A stretch of 26,951 bases of DNA, taken from positions 1 to 26,951 of IMG/VR virus record IMGVR_UViG_3300027857_000054; one strand, given 5' to 3'. Shown one piece after another: positions 1 to 7,592 of the stretch (positions are counted from its first letter, which is position 1; every line of letters starts with the position of its first letter). Below the pieces are notes generated by a model, which saw only the letters and a program-made list of their open reading frames with translations, ran no database searches and was not told the origin of the DNA. Source of the DNA: a virus. Both the position numbers and the translations under genes were made by a program.

Positions 1-1170
1 CGGGTTCCAACCGACACGACGAATGACGACACGGACATCGCCGACCTGATCACCGAAGCGCGCGAGCAGTGCGAGCTGATCACCAATTGCGCCTTGGTGC
101 GATCCAGCTACGTGCAGTATCTCGACAACTTTCCGGGATGGCACCGCGAGTTCGACAGCTACGGAACCACCGGAGCAAATGGCTTCCCCGCCTTTCACGA
201 TGGCTTCGGCTACAACCGGCACGGCCGCTGGAAGGGCGAAATCAAAATCAAGCGTCCGCCACTGGTCCAGGTGCAGAGCCTCTGGTTCATAGGCACCGAC
301 GGCCGTCCGTACACGCTCAACCCCGGCCAGGACTTCGTCGTCGACGTGGCCAGTCAGCCCGGGCGCATTCGCCCCATTCCCTACACCATCTGGCCGCTCA
401 CGCTGCATGTGCCCGCGGCCGTCGCAATCCGCTACGTGGCCGGCTACGCGCCGAACAGCGACGGAGTAGCCGCGGGGCAGACCGCAGTCAGCGAACCGGA
501 GAGCGATTCGCAGGGCTTGAATCCCACCTGGCAACCGGGCGCGACTTACAAGCAATACCAGTTCACCGAGGACCTGAACTCCAATCTCTGGATTCAAACC
601 GCATCGCCAACGGGAGTCAGCGGAGCAGGACGGCCCAACTTTGAAGCGCAAGCCATTGGCGGCGTAATCGCGAGCGATGGCAGCGCAGCCTGGCTGAATG
701 TCGGCCCGGTGCGCGGCTTCTGGACGCCCGGCACAGCCTACAGCGGGCAACAGCAGTATGTGCTTCTGGACTTCAACTCCAACCTGCAGTTGCTGAATGT
801 CTCAGCACTGATCAGCCAGACCATCCAGGCCTACTCGCTGCAGAGTGTGGGCACCTCGCCGTTGAACTGGGCGACGACGCTCGGAGGCCTGACGACCGAC
901 AACGGCGTGGCCGGAGCCTGGCGGTGTCTCGGAGCTTACAACGCGCTCGGCAACACGCAACTCTCGCCGCCGAATTCTCCGGAGCAGCAAGCCGCGGTGA
1001 CTGTCGATTGGACCTTGCCCAAAGTGGTCACGCGGGCGATCAAGGTGCTGGTGCATCACTGGTACTTCAACCGCGAACCAGTAGCGAGCGGAAGCGTGAG
1101 CAAGATTCCGCTGCACGTCGAAGACATGCTGGGCGCGGTGCACATTGAAGACTTCGCTCCCACTCCGTAA
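1..1170 (+). CDS. Head-tail connector, phiE125 gp8-like, with inserted W/G repeat domain (5' partial)
   Basis: The frame is open from base 1, so the true start lies upstream of the window. The N-terminal part (about bases 1-470) reads like the phiE125 gp8 / gp6-like connector family: an acidic 'DIADLITEAREQCE' helix, a hydrophobic 'PPLVQVQSLWF' strand, and a 'WPLTLHVPAAVAIRYVAGY' strand. The last 50 residues (WTLPKVVTRAIKVLVHHWYFNREP) match the usual C-terminal helix that packs in the connector ring below the portal. Between them lie about 150 extra residues (bases 529-933) made of two copies of a motif with pattern W-x-P-G-x-x-Y ... D-x-N-x-N-L ... D-G/N-G ... W-x-x-x-G. A related pair occurs in the tail tip protein at 14680-16821. 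The insert probably forms a surface decoration on the connector; that role is inference. Confidence 0.75.
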   Translation, partial: RVPTDTTNDDTDIADLITEAREQCELITNCALVRSSYVQYLDNFPGWHREFDSYGTTGANGFPAFHDGFGYNRHGRWKGEIKIKRPPLVQVQSLWFIGTDGRPYTLNPGQDFVVDVASQPGRIRPIPYTIWPLTLHVPAAVAIRYVAGYAPNSDGVAAGQTAVSEPESDSQGLNPTWQPGATYKQYQFTEDLNSNLWIQTASPTGVSGAGRPNFEAQAIGGVIASDGSAAWLNVGPVRGFWTPGTAYSGQQQYVLLDFNSNLQLLNVSALISQTIQAYSLQSVGTSPLNWATTLGGLTTDNGVAGAWRCLGAYNALGNTQLSPPNSPEQQAAVTVDWTLPKVVTRAIKVLVHHWYFNREPVASGSVSKIPLHVEDMLGAVHIEDFAPTP

Positions 1171-1221
1171 GCGAAAGAAGCAACAACAAATTCCGTTTTT
1201 CCCAAACAGGAGAACTCACCC

Positions 1222-1671
1222 ATGAAAAGCTCGAAGCATTCCCCGTTGCAAAAAGCGATCGCGATCGCGCTGCTGTTGCTGATCACCAGCATCGCGGCCT
1301 TCGCCACACCCACGGCACTCTCGACGCAAGTGCTGATCCAGAACAACGCTACGGTCACGGCCGGGCAGCTGGCCATCACCTTCGCCGCCTGTGACAACAC
1401 CAACGGAAACAGCTTCACTGCGACCGGCCGCGAGATCCTGATCGCGCAGAACACGGATGCCAGTCCGCACACTTTCACGGTCACGCCGGTGGCGGATCCC
1501 TACGGCGGAACGAACACGACCTTGACGACCTATTCTCTGGCGGCCACCGGCTCGACCGGTTCCTATAGCGCGGTGCAGATGAAATATCTGATCGGCTGGG
1601 CCTCGGCGGGCGTGGTGAATCTGACTTGCACCTCGAACCTGATCAAGTTCGCCGTCCTGCAATACAACTAG
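1222..1671 (+). CDS. Small virion-type protein with Sec signal peptide
   Basis: 149 aa. The start is fixed by an AGGAGA Shine-Dalgarno about 9 nt upstream of the ATG. Residues 1-28 form a classical signal peptide: charged start (MKSSKHSPLQK), hydrophobic core (AIAIALLLLITSIAA), and an AFA cleavage motif before TP. The mature part is beta-rich, with 'NNATVTAGQLAITFAACDN', 'GREILIAQNTDASPHTFTVT', 'VADPYGG' and a final 'IKFAVLQYN'. From memory this layout (GNSF.ATGRE.LL.QNTD... ADPYG... IKFAVL) resembles small phage structural or decoration proteins found near connector genes. Those normally lack a signal peptide, so export of this copy is odd. It sits between the connector and the adaptor genes and is probably co-transcribed with them. 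The family assignment is tentative. Confidence 0.7.
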   Translation: MKSSKHSPLQKAIAIALLLLITSIAAFATPTALSTQVLIQNNATVTAGQLAITFAACDNTNGNSFTATGREILIAQNTDASPHTFTVTPVADPYGGTNTTLTTYSLAATGSTGSYSAVQMKYLIGWASAGVVNLTCTSNLIKFAVLQYN

Positions 1672-1736
1672 GCGTGCCCCTTCCTCGTCTCAGTGCGCGG
1701 CCGCCGGCTCCCGGTCAGTACACCAACCGGGGCGCC

Positions 1737-2057
1737 ATGATTCGCTGGATCACTTTCTACAACCCGCCGAATCCCACAGCCGGAGTACTTGCCAATCCAT
1801 TCGTCGCGAGCTGGGCAGCGATGCGCTCGCTCACGGCGCAGGAGATGGACAAAGCGCAGCAGATCGCGCAGCGCGTGAACTGGTTATTCACTGTTCCCTA
1901 TCAGCCGGGAATCAAGGAATCGATGCTGATCGGGATGAACGAGGCGGGCACGCTGCGCACGTTTCAGATCGGCGGCATCGACGACGTCGACGGGCGACAG
2001 ATCGAGCTGCGCATCACGGCCTATGAAATCAACCAGAACGCCGGCAGCGCCAGCTAA
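1737..2057 (+). CDS. Head-tail adaptor (SPP1 gp16 / HK97-type joining protein)
   Basis: About 106 aa from the ATG at 1737. It fits the Phage_H_T_join layout: an N-terminal strand 'RWITFYNPP', a 'WAAMRSLTAQEMDKAQQIAQRVNWLFTVPYQPGI' segment (the conserved region with bulky residues before a beta strand), then 'TFQIGGIDDVDGRQIELRITAYEI' at the C-terminus. Proteins of this family close the capsid below the connector ring and dock the tail. The Shine-Dalgarno at 1737 is weak. An in-frame GTG at 1674, two bases after the preceding stop, would add 21 residues and cannot be excluded, because family members usually have a few residues before the first strand. Confidence 0.7.
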   Translation: MIRWITFYNPPNPTAGVLANPFVASWAAMRSLTAQEMDKAQQIAQRVNWLFTVPYQPGIKESMLIGMNEAGTLRTFQIGGIDDVDGRQIELRITAYEINQNAGSAS

Positions 2058-2069
2058 AAGGAAAACTCC

Positions 2070-3398
2070 ATGAAGATTCGTTCTCGTTATCTCGTTCCAC
2101 TCGGGATCCTCGTCTACTTCTTGCTGTGCATGGTGCCTTCCAGCCAAGCGCAGTTGCCCGTACTGCCGGCGCCCGCTCCCTTTCAGATGGGGATTAGTTG
2201 GCCCGCACTCACGGCGGGAAGCGGGTCCTTGGGCGCATTCAACGTCACCGGTTTCCGCTACTTCTCGATCGATTGGGTGGTCAACGGAGCGGTCGGTTGC
2301 ACCGTCACGCTCGATGGCAACACCGGTGTGGGCGGCTCTTACTCGACGGGATCGATTATCTCCTCGCAGACCTGCGCTTCGTCCGGCAATTTCACCACTT
2401 CGAGTGCGGTGGAGAATGCCCAGGCACAGCTGAGTTACACGGTCAGTGGGACGGGCAGCGTGACCTTCACGGTGCGCGGCTACGCGAACAATCCCACGAC
2501 GAGCAGCAGCGTCAGTGGGAGCGTGATCGCAACGCAATCTTCCGGTTCGAACCTGCACGTGAACGTGGACAACAATGGCGCCACGGCTGCAGGTGCGTTG
2601 ACCTCTGCGTCGTCTTCCTCGTGCACCGGAGCTGCGGGAGCAAATGGCATCGCGGTCTCCACGATCGGGGCCGGTTCGGTGGGAATCAACATCCTGATCT
2701 CGGGCGCCACGAACAATACCGTCCTCGGCTTCTATTACTCGATGGACGGCACGAACTATATTGCCGTGCCATCGAACGTGGTCTTTCCCAAGGGCGGAGG
2801 GGCCTCAGTCACTGGAACGGCGACCGGCATCACAGCCGGATCCACAGTGCAATTCGAGGCGTCGCTCGGCAACGCCGCTTCCTTCATGGTGTGCGGACCG
2901 ACCACCGCTTCGGCCACGGCGACCGTCACGCTACAGGCTTCTCTCGCCGCAACCGGAATCGGCGCCGAGAACCTGCTTCTGAATGGCGTTCCAATCCTAA
3001 GCGTGGGCGGTCCCGGCGCTGTCCAGGTCCTTCCCAGCATGCCGGTTCCTACAAACGCCGGCGGCTCGCTGCAAGGACTGACGCAGGTTAAATTCACGAC
3101 CAATGCTGGAACAGTTGCGGGCGCGGTCATCAAGAACGCCTCGGGGAACTTCTATTCCGTCACCATCAACAATCCCAACGCCTCGATCTGTTTCCTGGAG
3201 ATTTTCAACGCCACGACGGGACAGGTGCCAGGGACGGCGGTCGCGAACATCGTCATTCCTGCGACGTCCTCGTTCACTTTTTCGCTGATTCCCTACTCGG
3301 AAAACTTTGCGACGGGAATCGCTTTCACCGGTGCGACCGCAGCGGATGGTGCGACTGGCTGCACGTCGGCGATGACAGGGACGGCCTACATCCGATGA
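2070..3398 (+). CDS. Secreted beta-rich protein with phage virion C-terminal domain
   Basis: 442 aa with an AAGGA ribosome-binding site. Residues 1-27 are a signal peptide (MKIRSRYLVPL, hydrophobic LGILVYFLLCMV, cleavage after SSQA). The mature chain is rich in Gly, Ser, Thr and Ala, with alternating beta-strand patterns and about eight cysteines, several of which could pair as disulphides. Residues about 320-440 (AVIKNASGNFYSVTINNPNASICFLEIFNATTG ... IVIPATSSF ... FATGIAFTGAT) follow the pattern of a small domain seen in many phage virion surface proteins ('V.K...G.lY...v.N......yl..fd...G... P.....P.......F.nGia.a.T'). The ATG of the next gene overlaps its stop codon (ATGA), so the two are translationally coupled. 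It may be a decoration or adhesion protein; why it carries an export signal is unexplained. Confidence 0.7.
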   Translation: MKIRSRYLVPLGILVYFLLCMVPSSQAQLPVLPAPAPFQMGISWPALTAGSGSLGAFNVTGFRYFSIDWVVNGAVGCTVTLDGNTGVGGSYSTGSIISSQTCASSGNFTTSSAVENAQAQLSYTVSGTGSVTFTVRGYANNPTTSSSVSGSVIATQSSGSNLHVNVDNNGATAAGALTSASSSSCTGAAGANGIAVSTIGAGSVGINILISGATNNTVLGFYYSMDGTNYIAVPSNVVFPKGGGASVTGTATGITAGSTVQFEASLGNAASFMVCGPTTASATATVTLQASLAATGIGAENLLLNGVPILSVGGPGAVQVLPSMPVPTNAGGSLQGLTQVKFTTNAGTVAGAVIKNASGNFYSVTINNPNASICFLEIFNATTGQVPGTAVANIVIPATSSFTFSLIPYSENFATGIAFTGATAADGATGCTSAMTGTAYIR

Positions 3399-4840
3399 AA
3401 CGACTATTCGCACTTTTCGCCTTCCTGCTACTGCTGGGGACGAGTTCAGGGCGCGTCACCAAGGACGCCAGCTATCGGTGGCTGATGGTTACGCCGGTCT
3501 CAAGCCCCTCCAACGCGCTCACGCGATCGCTCGCACCCTGGATCGACGGCTTTTTGATTCAGGTGCACGCCGCCGACACTAGCGTGGGCTTTATCGCAAC
3601 CGATACCACCAGCTGCAGCACGGCGCCATGCACCCAAACCAATAGCTTCGCCTCGCTCGATTCGGCGATGGCCGGCACCAACGGCTTCGCCACGCTCACC
3701 GGCTGTGGATCAGCCTTGCACAACAACGCCGGGCATGCCTGCTATATCGCCTTTGAGCTTTCGCCGATCAGTAACCCCAATATTTTCAACCAAGACACGC
3801 CCGCATGGGTCTTCAGCCAGGCCTGGGCGACGACGGTTGGCTCCGCAGTCCAGGATTCGATTTTCTGTTCTAGCCTTCCGCAGAACGGCAGCGCTAACCC
3901 CCTGCCGCCGGCGAGCGCGGTCGCTAACCTGAACACGAACAACTGCGGCGCGGGCAGTTCGGCCTGCACCACGGCAACGCTTAGCGGAGGCGCCCCCGCC
4001 TGGTGGGAACCAACGTATGCGGCGTTTCAGAAGGGATGGGTGCAGCAGTTCTTCACCTATCTGAGCACGGCGTCGTATCTGTCGCAGGTGAAATATTTCA
4101 CGGTGTCAATCGGGATAGGAACCGAGAATTCCTTCATCTGTGAGACGGCGAGCGGAGTCGCCGGCACGCTCGCCGAATCCATTGTCGTGCCTGCCACGGA
4201 CGCGGGACTGAAGACCGCATCGCAGAATGCACTCACCAGCTATTTCAATTACGTTGCCGCTCTGCGTTCCAGCCTCGGGCTAAATTTTTCTTTAATCGCC
4301 AGGTTCGCTATGGCAAATACGCTCACGAGTGGTGTAGCTACCGATCCGACCTGGGCGGTCGCGCAAGTGGCCAACATCATCGGGAATCCGAACGCTGGCG
4401 TCGGATGGAACGGCTATAAGAACTACAGCGGGGTCAACGGAAGCGATTGGATCAACATCGTGGGGGCGACGGTCAACTGCGTGCCGGCAAATTCTCCACC
4501 CTGCAACTCGAACAATTTTTCCAAAGCGCTTCCGAGTGTCTACGGCAAACCGAAGTACATCATCTCGCAAAACTGCAACACATCGAACCCCGGCGGCGGA
4601 CTTGCTAACTGCGATGACGCTTCCCAATCAGGAACTGGAGCCCAGCCGGACACACTCTGGCAATGGTTCACTCTCGTCGGTGCCTCGGGCGCGAACGTGA
4701 TCGAGTTGAATCCAAAAGATGTGCAGTGCATCGCGAACCTCTCGCCCATCTCGCCATGCGCCGGGGGTAATGCCATTCAACTGGCCTACCAGGGCGCGGC
4801 GCTGGCCTGGGGGCGTGGATTTATTCCGATCAACCACTGA
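3395..4840 (+). CDS. Secreted protein, possibly glycosidase-like TIM barrel
   Basis: 481 aa, overlapping the previous gene by 4 bp. It begins with a short signal peptide (MKRLFALFAFLLLLGTSSG). About 14 cysteines occur in close pairs such as CSTAPC and SPPC, typical of an oxidised extracytoplasmic protein. The order of segments (early 'WIDGFLIQVHAAD', 'HACYIAFELSPI', 'WWEPTYAAFQKGWVQQFFTYLS', 'VKYFTVSIGIGTE', 'LNFSLIARFAMAN', 'KPKYIISQNC', 'SGANVIELNPKD', final 'YQGAALAWG') looks like successive beta strands and helices of a TIM barrel. This suggests, but does not prove, a glycoside-hydrolase-like fold; I cannot assign catalytic residues. With its neighbour it forms a two-gene secreted cassette set inside the head-tail joining module. 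Confidence 0.65.
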   Translation: MKRLFALFAFLLLLGTSSGRVTKDASYRWLMVTPVSSPSNALTRSLAPWIDGFLIQVHAADTSVGFIATDTTSCSTAPCTQTNSFASLDSAMAGTNGFATLTGCGSALHNNAGHACYIAFELSPISNPNIFNQDTPAWVFSQAWATTVGSAVQDSIFCSSLPQNGSANPLPPASAVANLNTNNCGAGSSACTTATLSGGAPAWWEPTYAAFQKGWVQQFFTYLSTASYLSQVKYFTVSIGIGTENSFICETASGVAGTLAESIVVPATDAGLKTASQNALTSYFNYVAALRSSLGLNFSLIARFAMANTLTSGVATDPTWAVAQVANIIGNPNAGVGWNGYKNYSGVNGSDWINIVGATVNCVPANSPPCNSNNFSKALPSVYGKPKYIISQNCNTSNPGGGLANCDDASQSGTGAQPDTLWQWFTLVGASGANVIELNPKDVQCIANLSPISPCAGGNAIQLAYQGAALAWGRGFIPINH

Positions 4841-4841
4841 A

Positions 4842-5273
4842 ATGCTTCTTCCCGGCCTCTTTTCGCAGCTGACCTCACCGGCAGCCATTGCGGTGCAGAA
4901 AGCTCTGGCCTCTCCGCCAGAGCTGGCGGTTTTCATTACGGCCGCCACCAAGCAACCGCCGCGGCCGTTCCTGGTGATGAATCGAGTCGGCGCGCCGCCG
5001 GCCGGCGCCACACAGGATGGCATCAGCCAGCTGATCGATGGCGAGGTCCAGTTCGATTCCTATGCCGACACTCCGCAAGCGGCAGAGACACTGTCACACG
5101 CGGTCCGCGACTATCTGATGACGACATTCAACGCCGGCGCGCTGCCGGACGGCACGACCATCCAGTTTGTCGACGTCACCATGGATCACGACGAGCCTTA
5201 CGAAGAAGGCGGCATGGGCTATCTCTATCGTGCGCTCTTGCGCTTGAAAGCCTTTTACACCGAAGCCTCATGA
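4842..5273 (+). CDS. Tail terminator / completion protein (DUF3168-like)
   Basis: 143 aa from the ATG at 4842, one base after the preceding stop; the frame is open further upstream but only inside the previous gene. The N-terminal amphipathic helix (LFSQLTSPAAIAVQKALAS) is followed by 'RPFLVMNRVGAPP', then 'GEVQFDSYADTPQAAETLSHAVRDYL'. That is the characteristic DUF3168 pattern in which a beta strand (V-Q-F/I-D-x-Y/W-A) leads into a helix containing A-x-x-L-x-x-A-V-R-x-x-L. Proteins of this family cap the tail tube at the head-proximal end and stop polymerisation. Its position before the tube genes, with a 4-bp ATGA overlap into the first of them, is the standard siphophage order. Confidence 0.75.
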   Translation: MLLPGLFSQLTSPAAIAVQKALASPPELAVFITAATKQPPRPFLVMNRVGAPPAGATQDGISQLIDGEVQFDSYADTPQAAETLSHAVRDYLMTTFNAGALPDGTTIQFVDVTMDHDEPYEEGGMGYLYRALLRLKAFYTEAS

Positions 5274-5695
5274 CCAACGCCCGACCAGGCTACGGCTCGA
5301 AGTTTTTCATGTCGAGCGATAACGTGCACTTCACGCCGGTGGCCCAGTTGAAGAGCTTCATTCCGCAGGGCTCGCGGCAGACCGTCGTCGACCAGACCAA
5401 TGTGCTCACGCCCGACAACTTCTCGCGGCCGCTGGCGGTCCACATCGACTCCGGCGACATTGACCTGGTCGGAATTCTGGATCCGGCAAATACGGAGATC
5501 CTGCAGCTCGGGACAGCGCATGCCAGTCTCGCGCTCTATTACTTCCAGATCGTGCTGACCGATGGGACCGAGTACACGTTTCAAGGCCTGGTGATCGAAT
5601 ACGTGCCTTTCACTGTCACCTACAACAAGGCCATGGGCTTCAGCGCGAAGATCCGCATCTCGGGCGCCCTCACCGGGCCCGCCGGCACCGCTTAG
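5270..5695 (+). CDS. Tail tube protein, paralogue 1
   Basis: 141 aa. Its segments parallel the next gene: 'RPGYGSKFFMS' with 'YPGYGSHLASG'; 'VAQLKSF' with 'IAQLKKF'; 'YYFQIVLTDG' with 'YFWKITLTNG'; 'FTVTYNKAMGFSAKIRISG' with 'AEYNKAITFSGAIKIVG'. The pattern (early PGYGS, central 'D.V...GI.DPAN', a beta hairpin ending YNKA..F...I.I.G) fits siphophage major tail tube proteins, which assemble as hexameric rings around the tape measure. This copy begins directly with MTNARPGYGS and has no membrane segment. Two tandem tube-like genes could mean one forms the tube and the other a specialised ring, or that both are mixed in the tube. Confidence 0.72.
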   Translation: MTNARPGYGSKFFMSSDNVHFTPVAQLKSFIPQGSRQTVVDQTNVLTPDNFSRPLAVHIDSGDIDLVGILDPANTEILQLGTAHASLALYYFQIVLTDGTEYTFQGLVIEYVPFTVTYNKAMGFSAKIRISGALTGPAGTA

Positions 5696-5737
5696 AAAAA
5701 AGCATTTCCCGACACAACTTCCGAAGGAGACACTCTT

Positions 5738-6304
5738 ATGCAACTCGCACTGCTCGTTTTCGCCTTGCTGCATCCGTTCACTGTGATCGCGCTGGTTGCA
5801 CTGGCCGCGATCGCCGCGCACGCCAAAGCCATCGTCGCCGGGATCCTGACGGCGCTGGCCTCGGGCGCGCTCTTTGGCACAACCATCGCCTATCCCGGAT
5901 ACGGCTCGCATCTGGCCTCCGGAGGGACGCTAGGAACCAGCTACACCAACATCGCGCAGCTCAAGAAGTTCAACTTTTCGGGGCTGAAGGCTGAGTTCGA
6001 CGACATCACCAACCTCGACTCGCCCTCGATCTTCAAAGAGTGGATGAAGACCATTGTCGACGGCGACACCGTGCAGTATGACGGCGTCATGAATCCCGCC
6101 GATCCGACGACCCAGGCTCTACTCTCCAATATCGCCACGCCCGGGTCCGCCGCACTCTACTTCTGGAAGATCACGCTGACCAACGGGTCGACGCTGGTGT
6201 TCACCGGCTACGTGCAGGACTTCAAATTCGGCGCCGAGTACAACAAGGCCATCACGTTCTCGGGCGCGATCAAGATCGTCGGCAACGTCACGGCCACCTG
6301 GTAA
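5738..6304 (+). CDS. Tail tube protein, paralogue 2, with hydrophobic N-terminal extension
   Basis: 188 aa; a good AGGAG site about 8 nt before ATG 5738 fixes the start. Residues about 1-48 are almost entirely hydrophobic (MQLALLVFALLHPFTVIALV, then AHAKAIVAGILTALASGALFG), enough for one or two membrane passes. Residues about 50-188 are a tail tube domain: 'YPGYGSHLASGG', 'YTNIAQLKKFNFSGLKAEFDDITNLDSP' (the I.......KFDDITNLDSP motif is typical of tube proteins), 'LYFWKITLTNG', and 'FGAEYNKAITFSGAIKIVG'. Tube proteins normally have no membrane segment, so the extension is unusual and may be processed, act as a membrane anchor during assembly, or be a fused small protein. It lies between paralogue 1 and the tail assembly chaperones. 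Confidence 0.75.
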   Translation: MQLALLVFALLHPFTVIALVALAAIAAHAKAIVAGILTALASGALFGTTIAYPGYGSHLASGGTLGTSYTNIAQLKKFNFSGLKAEFDDITNLDSPSIFKEWMKTIVDGDTVQYDGVMNPADPTTQALLSNIATPGSAALYFWKITLTNGSTLVFTGYVQDFKFGAEYNKAITFSGAIKIVGNVTATW

Positions 6305-6318
6305 GCGAGGGAATGGAA

Positions 6319-6957
6319 ATGTCGGAGACTTTGCTTCGTCCGCAGCCCGTCGAACTCTCGATCGCCGGCCAGGCCTGCAAGCTGTCCTACGGCATGCATG
6401 CGGTCGTGCTCTACCAGCGCGAGACGGCGCGCATCGAGCGCAGCCGGCCGCATCCTCCGGATCCCGATCCGCGCTGTGCCTGCGGTTCACGCAAATCCCA
6501 GCATGTCGGTCCAGGGCTGATCCGGATCGGCGGCGACACGGGGAAAGAGGAATTGCTCTGCCCACGCTTTCGCGCCGAGGATCCGCTGCTGGGCGACAGC
6601 CTTTTCCTCTATGAAAGCTGGATCAAGATCGACCTGAACTTCGATCCGGAGCGCTGGATGGCGTGCCTGTGGTGCGGGTTGCACGAACGTCAAGCGGACG
6701 GCAGTTGGCGCGCGCCTTTCTCGTTGGAGGATCTCGGCGAGAAGCTGGGACTCTGCGCCGATACGCGCAGCATCACCGGGAAAATGTTTGAGGCCTTGTC
6801 GGCCTGGATGCCGAAGGAGAAAGAACCGAAGGAGAAAGAAGTCCCAAACGCGGCAGCGCCGGGAGAGCCGGCGCCGGCCGACGCGAGCCTCCCGATCTCG
6901 ATAAACTCTGGGCCCGTGCCCGCGGCCGCTATGGCTTCACCCGCGACCAGTTCCTGA
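6319..6957 (+). CDS. Tail assembly chaperone (lambda G-like), zero-frame product
   Basis: 212 aa. The GAGGG at 6307-6311 is spaced correctly for ATG 6319 (MSETLLRPQP) and not for the ATG at 6313. Position (after the tube genes, before the tape measure) and content (a beta-rich start 'PVELSIAGQACKLSYGMHAVVLY', a helical 'FSLEDLGEKLGLCADTRSITGKMFEALSAWMP', then an acid/basic tail) match the G-type chaperone that coats the tape measure during tail assembly. An insertion with cysteines (CACGS ... LCPRF) could bind a metal. A fraction of ribosomes should slip at 6843-6849 to make a longer GT-type product. The Pro/Ala-rich residues after the slip site appear only in the unshifted form. Confidence 0.75.
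   Translation: MSETLLRPQPVELSIAGQACKLSYGMHAVVLYQRETARIERSRPHPPDPDPRCACGSRKSQHVGPGLIRIGGDTGKEELLCPRFRAEDPLLGDSLFLYESWIKIDLNFDPERWMACLWCGLHERQADGSWRAPFSLEDLGEKLGLCADTRSITGKMFEALSAWMPKEKEPKEKEVPNAAAPGEPAPADASLPISINSGPVPAAAMASPATSS
6843..6874 (+). promoter_or_regulatory. Programmed -1 ribosomal frameshift signal
   Basis: The heptamer CCCAAAC (6843-6849) is in the correct phase (C CCA AAC), so both tRNAs can re-pair on CCC AAA after a one-base backward slip. Six nucleotides downstream a stem begins: GCGCCGG (6856-6862) pairs perfectly with CCGGCGC (6868-6874) around a 5-nt GAGAG loop. Slippery site, spacer length and GC-rich stem match the signals used for tail assembly chaperones of long-tailed phages. 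The -1 frame is then open to 7334. Confidence 0.85.
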
Positions 6958-7334
6958 GCTGCTCGCCGCACGAGTTCGATCTGCTGCTGCAGGACGAGAT
7001 CGAGCAGCAACGCGATCGCATCTACCCGGCGGCGCTGATTTGTTCCGTAATCGCGAACGTGAACCGCGATGCCGAGCGGCGGCCGGAGCCCTGGCAGCCC
7101 GCGCACTTCATGCCGGGAGCGAAGAGCGAAGAGGACGAGATGCGGGAATTCGCCGAGGCGGTCATGCGCGGCGAGAAGTTCGAGACGGATCCCGAGGATC
7201 TCGATCGCTTCAAGCGGGAAATGGAGCGAACATTCGGACAACGCACCGATGAGGGGACTGGCATCACGCGCGGCAATTTGATTTGCGCGCCGGGCGAGAT
7301 TGTTCGCACCCGCGCGGGCGAGAGACCGGTCTGA
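6849..7334 (+). CDS. Tail assembly chaperone, frameshift extension (T-like part)
   Basis: This is the -1 frame entered after the slip at 6843-6849. It adds about 161 residues, giving a fusion of roughly 338 aa. The early part is Gly/Arg-rich linker, then 'PPDLDKLWARARGRYGFTRDQFLSCSPHEFDLLLQDEIEQQ', which carries the short helix-turn-helix pattern common to T-type extensions (y.f...qFl..tp.Efd.ll..e). 'LICSVIANVNRD' and a C-terminal 'PWQPAHFMP' follow. The frame has no good start of its own before 7059, consistent with expression only by frameshifting. In lambda-like tails the GT product is made at a few percent of G and binds the tape measure and the tube subunits. Confidence 0.75.
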   Translation, partial: RGSAGRAGAGRREPPDLDKLWARARGRYGFTRDQFLSCSPHEFDLLLQDEIEQQRDRIYPAALICSVIANVNRDAERRPEPWQPAHFMPGAKSEEDEMREFAEAVMRGEKFETDPEDLDRFKREMERTFGQRTDEGTGITRGNLICAPGEIVRTRAGERPV

Positions 7335-7341
7335 AATAAAA

Positions 7342-7590
7342 ATGCTCGACATCAACGGCCAGGAGCTGCGCAAAGGCGGGCTTGCTTCCCTGCTCTGCGA
7401 GATCCTCGAAGTGGAAGCCGATCACGTGCGCATCCGCGTAATGAACTCCGACATGGAAATGGCCGTCGGCGCGAAGCACGACGAAGTTCTCGGTGGCATG
7501 GTCGCCGATTCGGAGCTGACCGCCTTTTGTGAAGATTCGCCGCAAACTAGCGATGACCAGGCGGATGGCCTGAAGGTGGGGTTCGAATAG
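7342..7590 (+). CDS. Small phage protein of unknown function
   Basis: 82 aa from the ATG at 7342; the frame is open to 7300 but the region upstream of 7334 belongs to the chaperone extension. There is no strong Shine-Dalgarno (upstream is GAAATAAAA). The N-terminal half (MLDINGQELRKGGLASLLCEILEVEADHVRIRVM) alternates like a small beta barrel; the C-terminal part is acidic. The gene is packed between the chaperone and gp10-like genes with 2- to 7-bp gaps, so it belongs to the tail operon. I do not recognise a family. Confidence 0.6.
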   Translation: MLDINGQELRKGGLASLLCEILEVEADHVRIRVMNSDMEMAVGAKHDEVLGGMVADSELTAFCEDSPQTSDDQADGLKVGFE

Positions 7591-7592
7591 AA

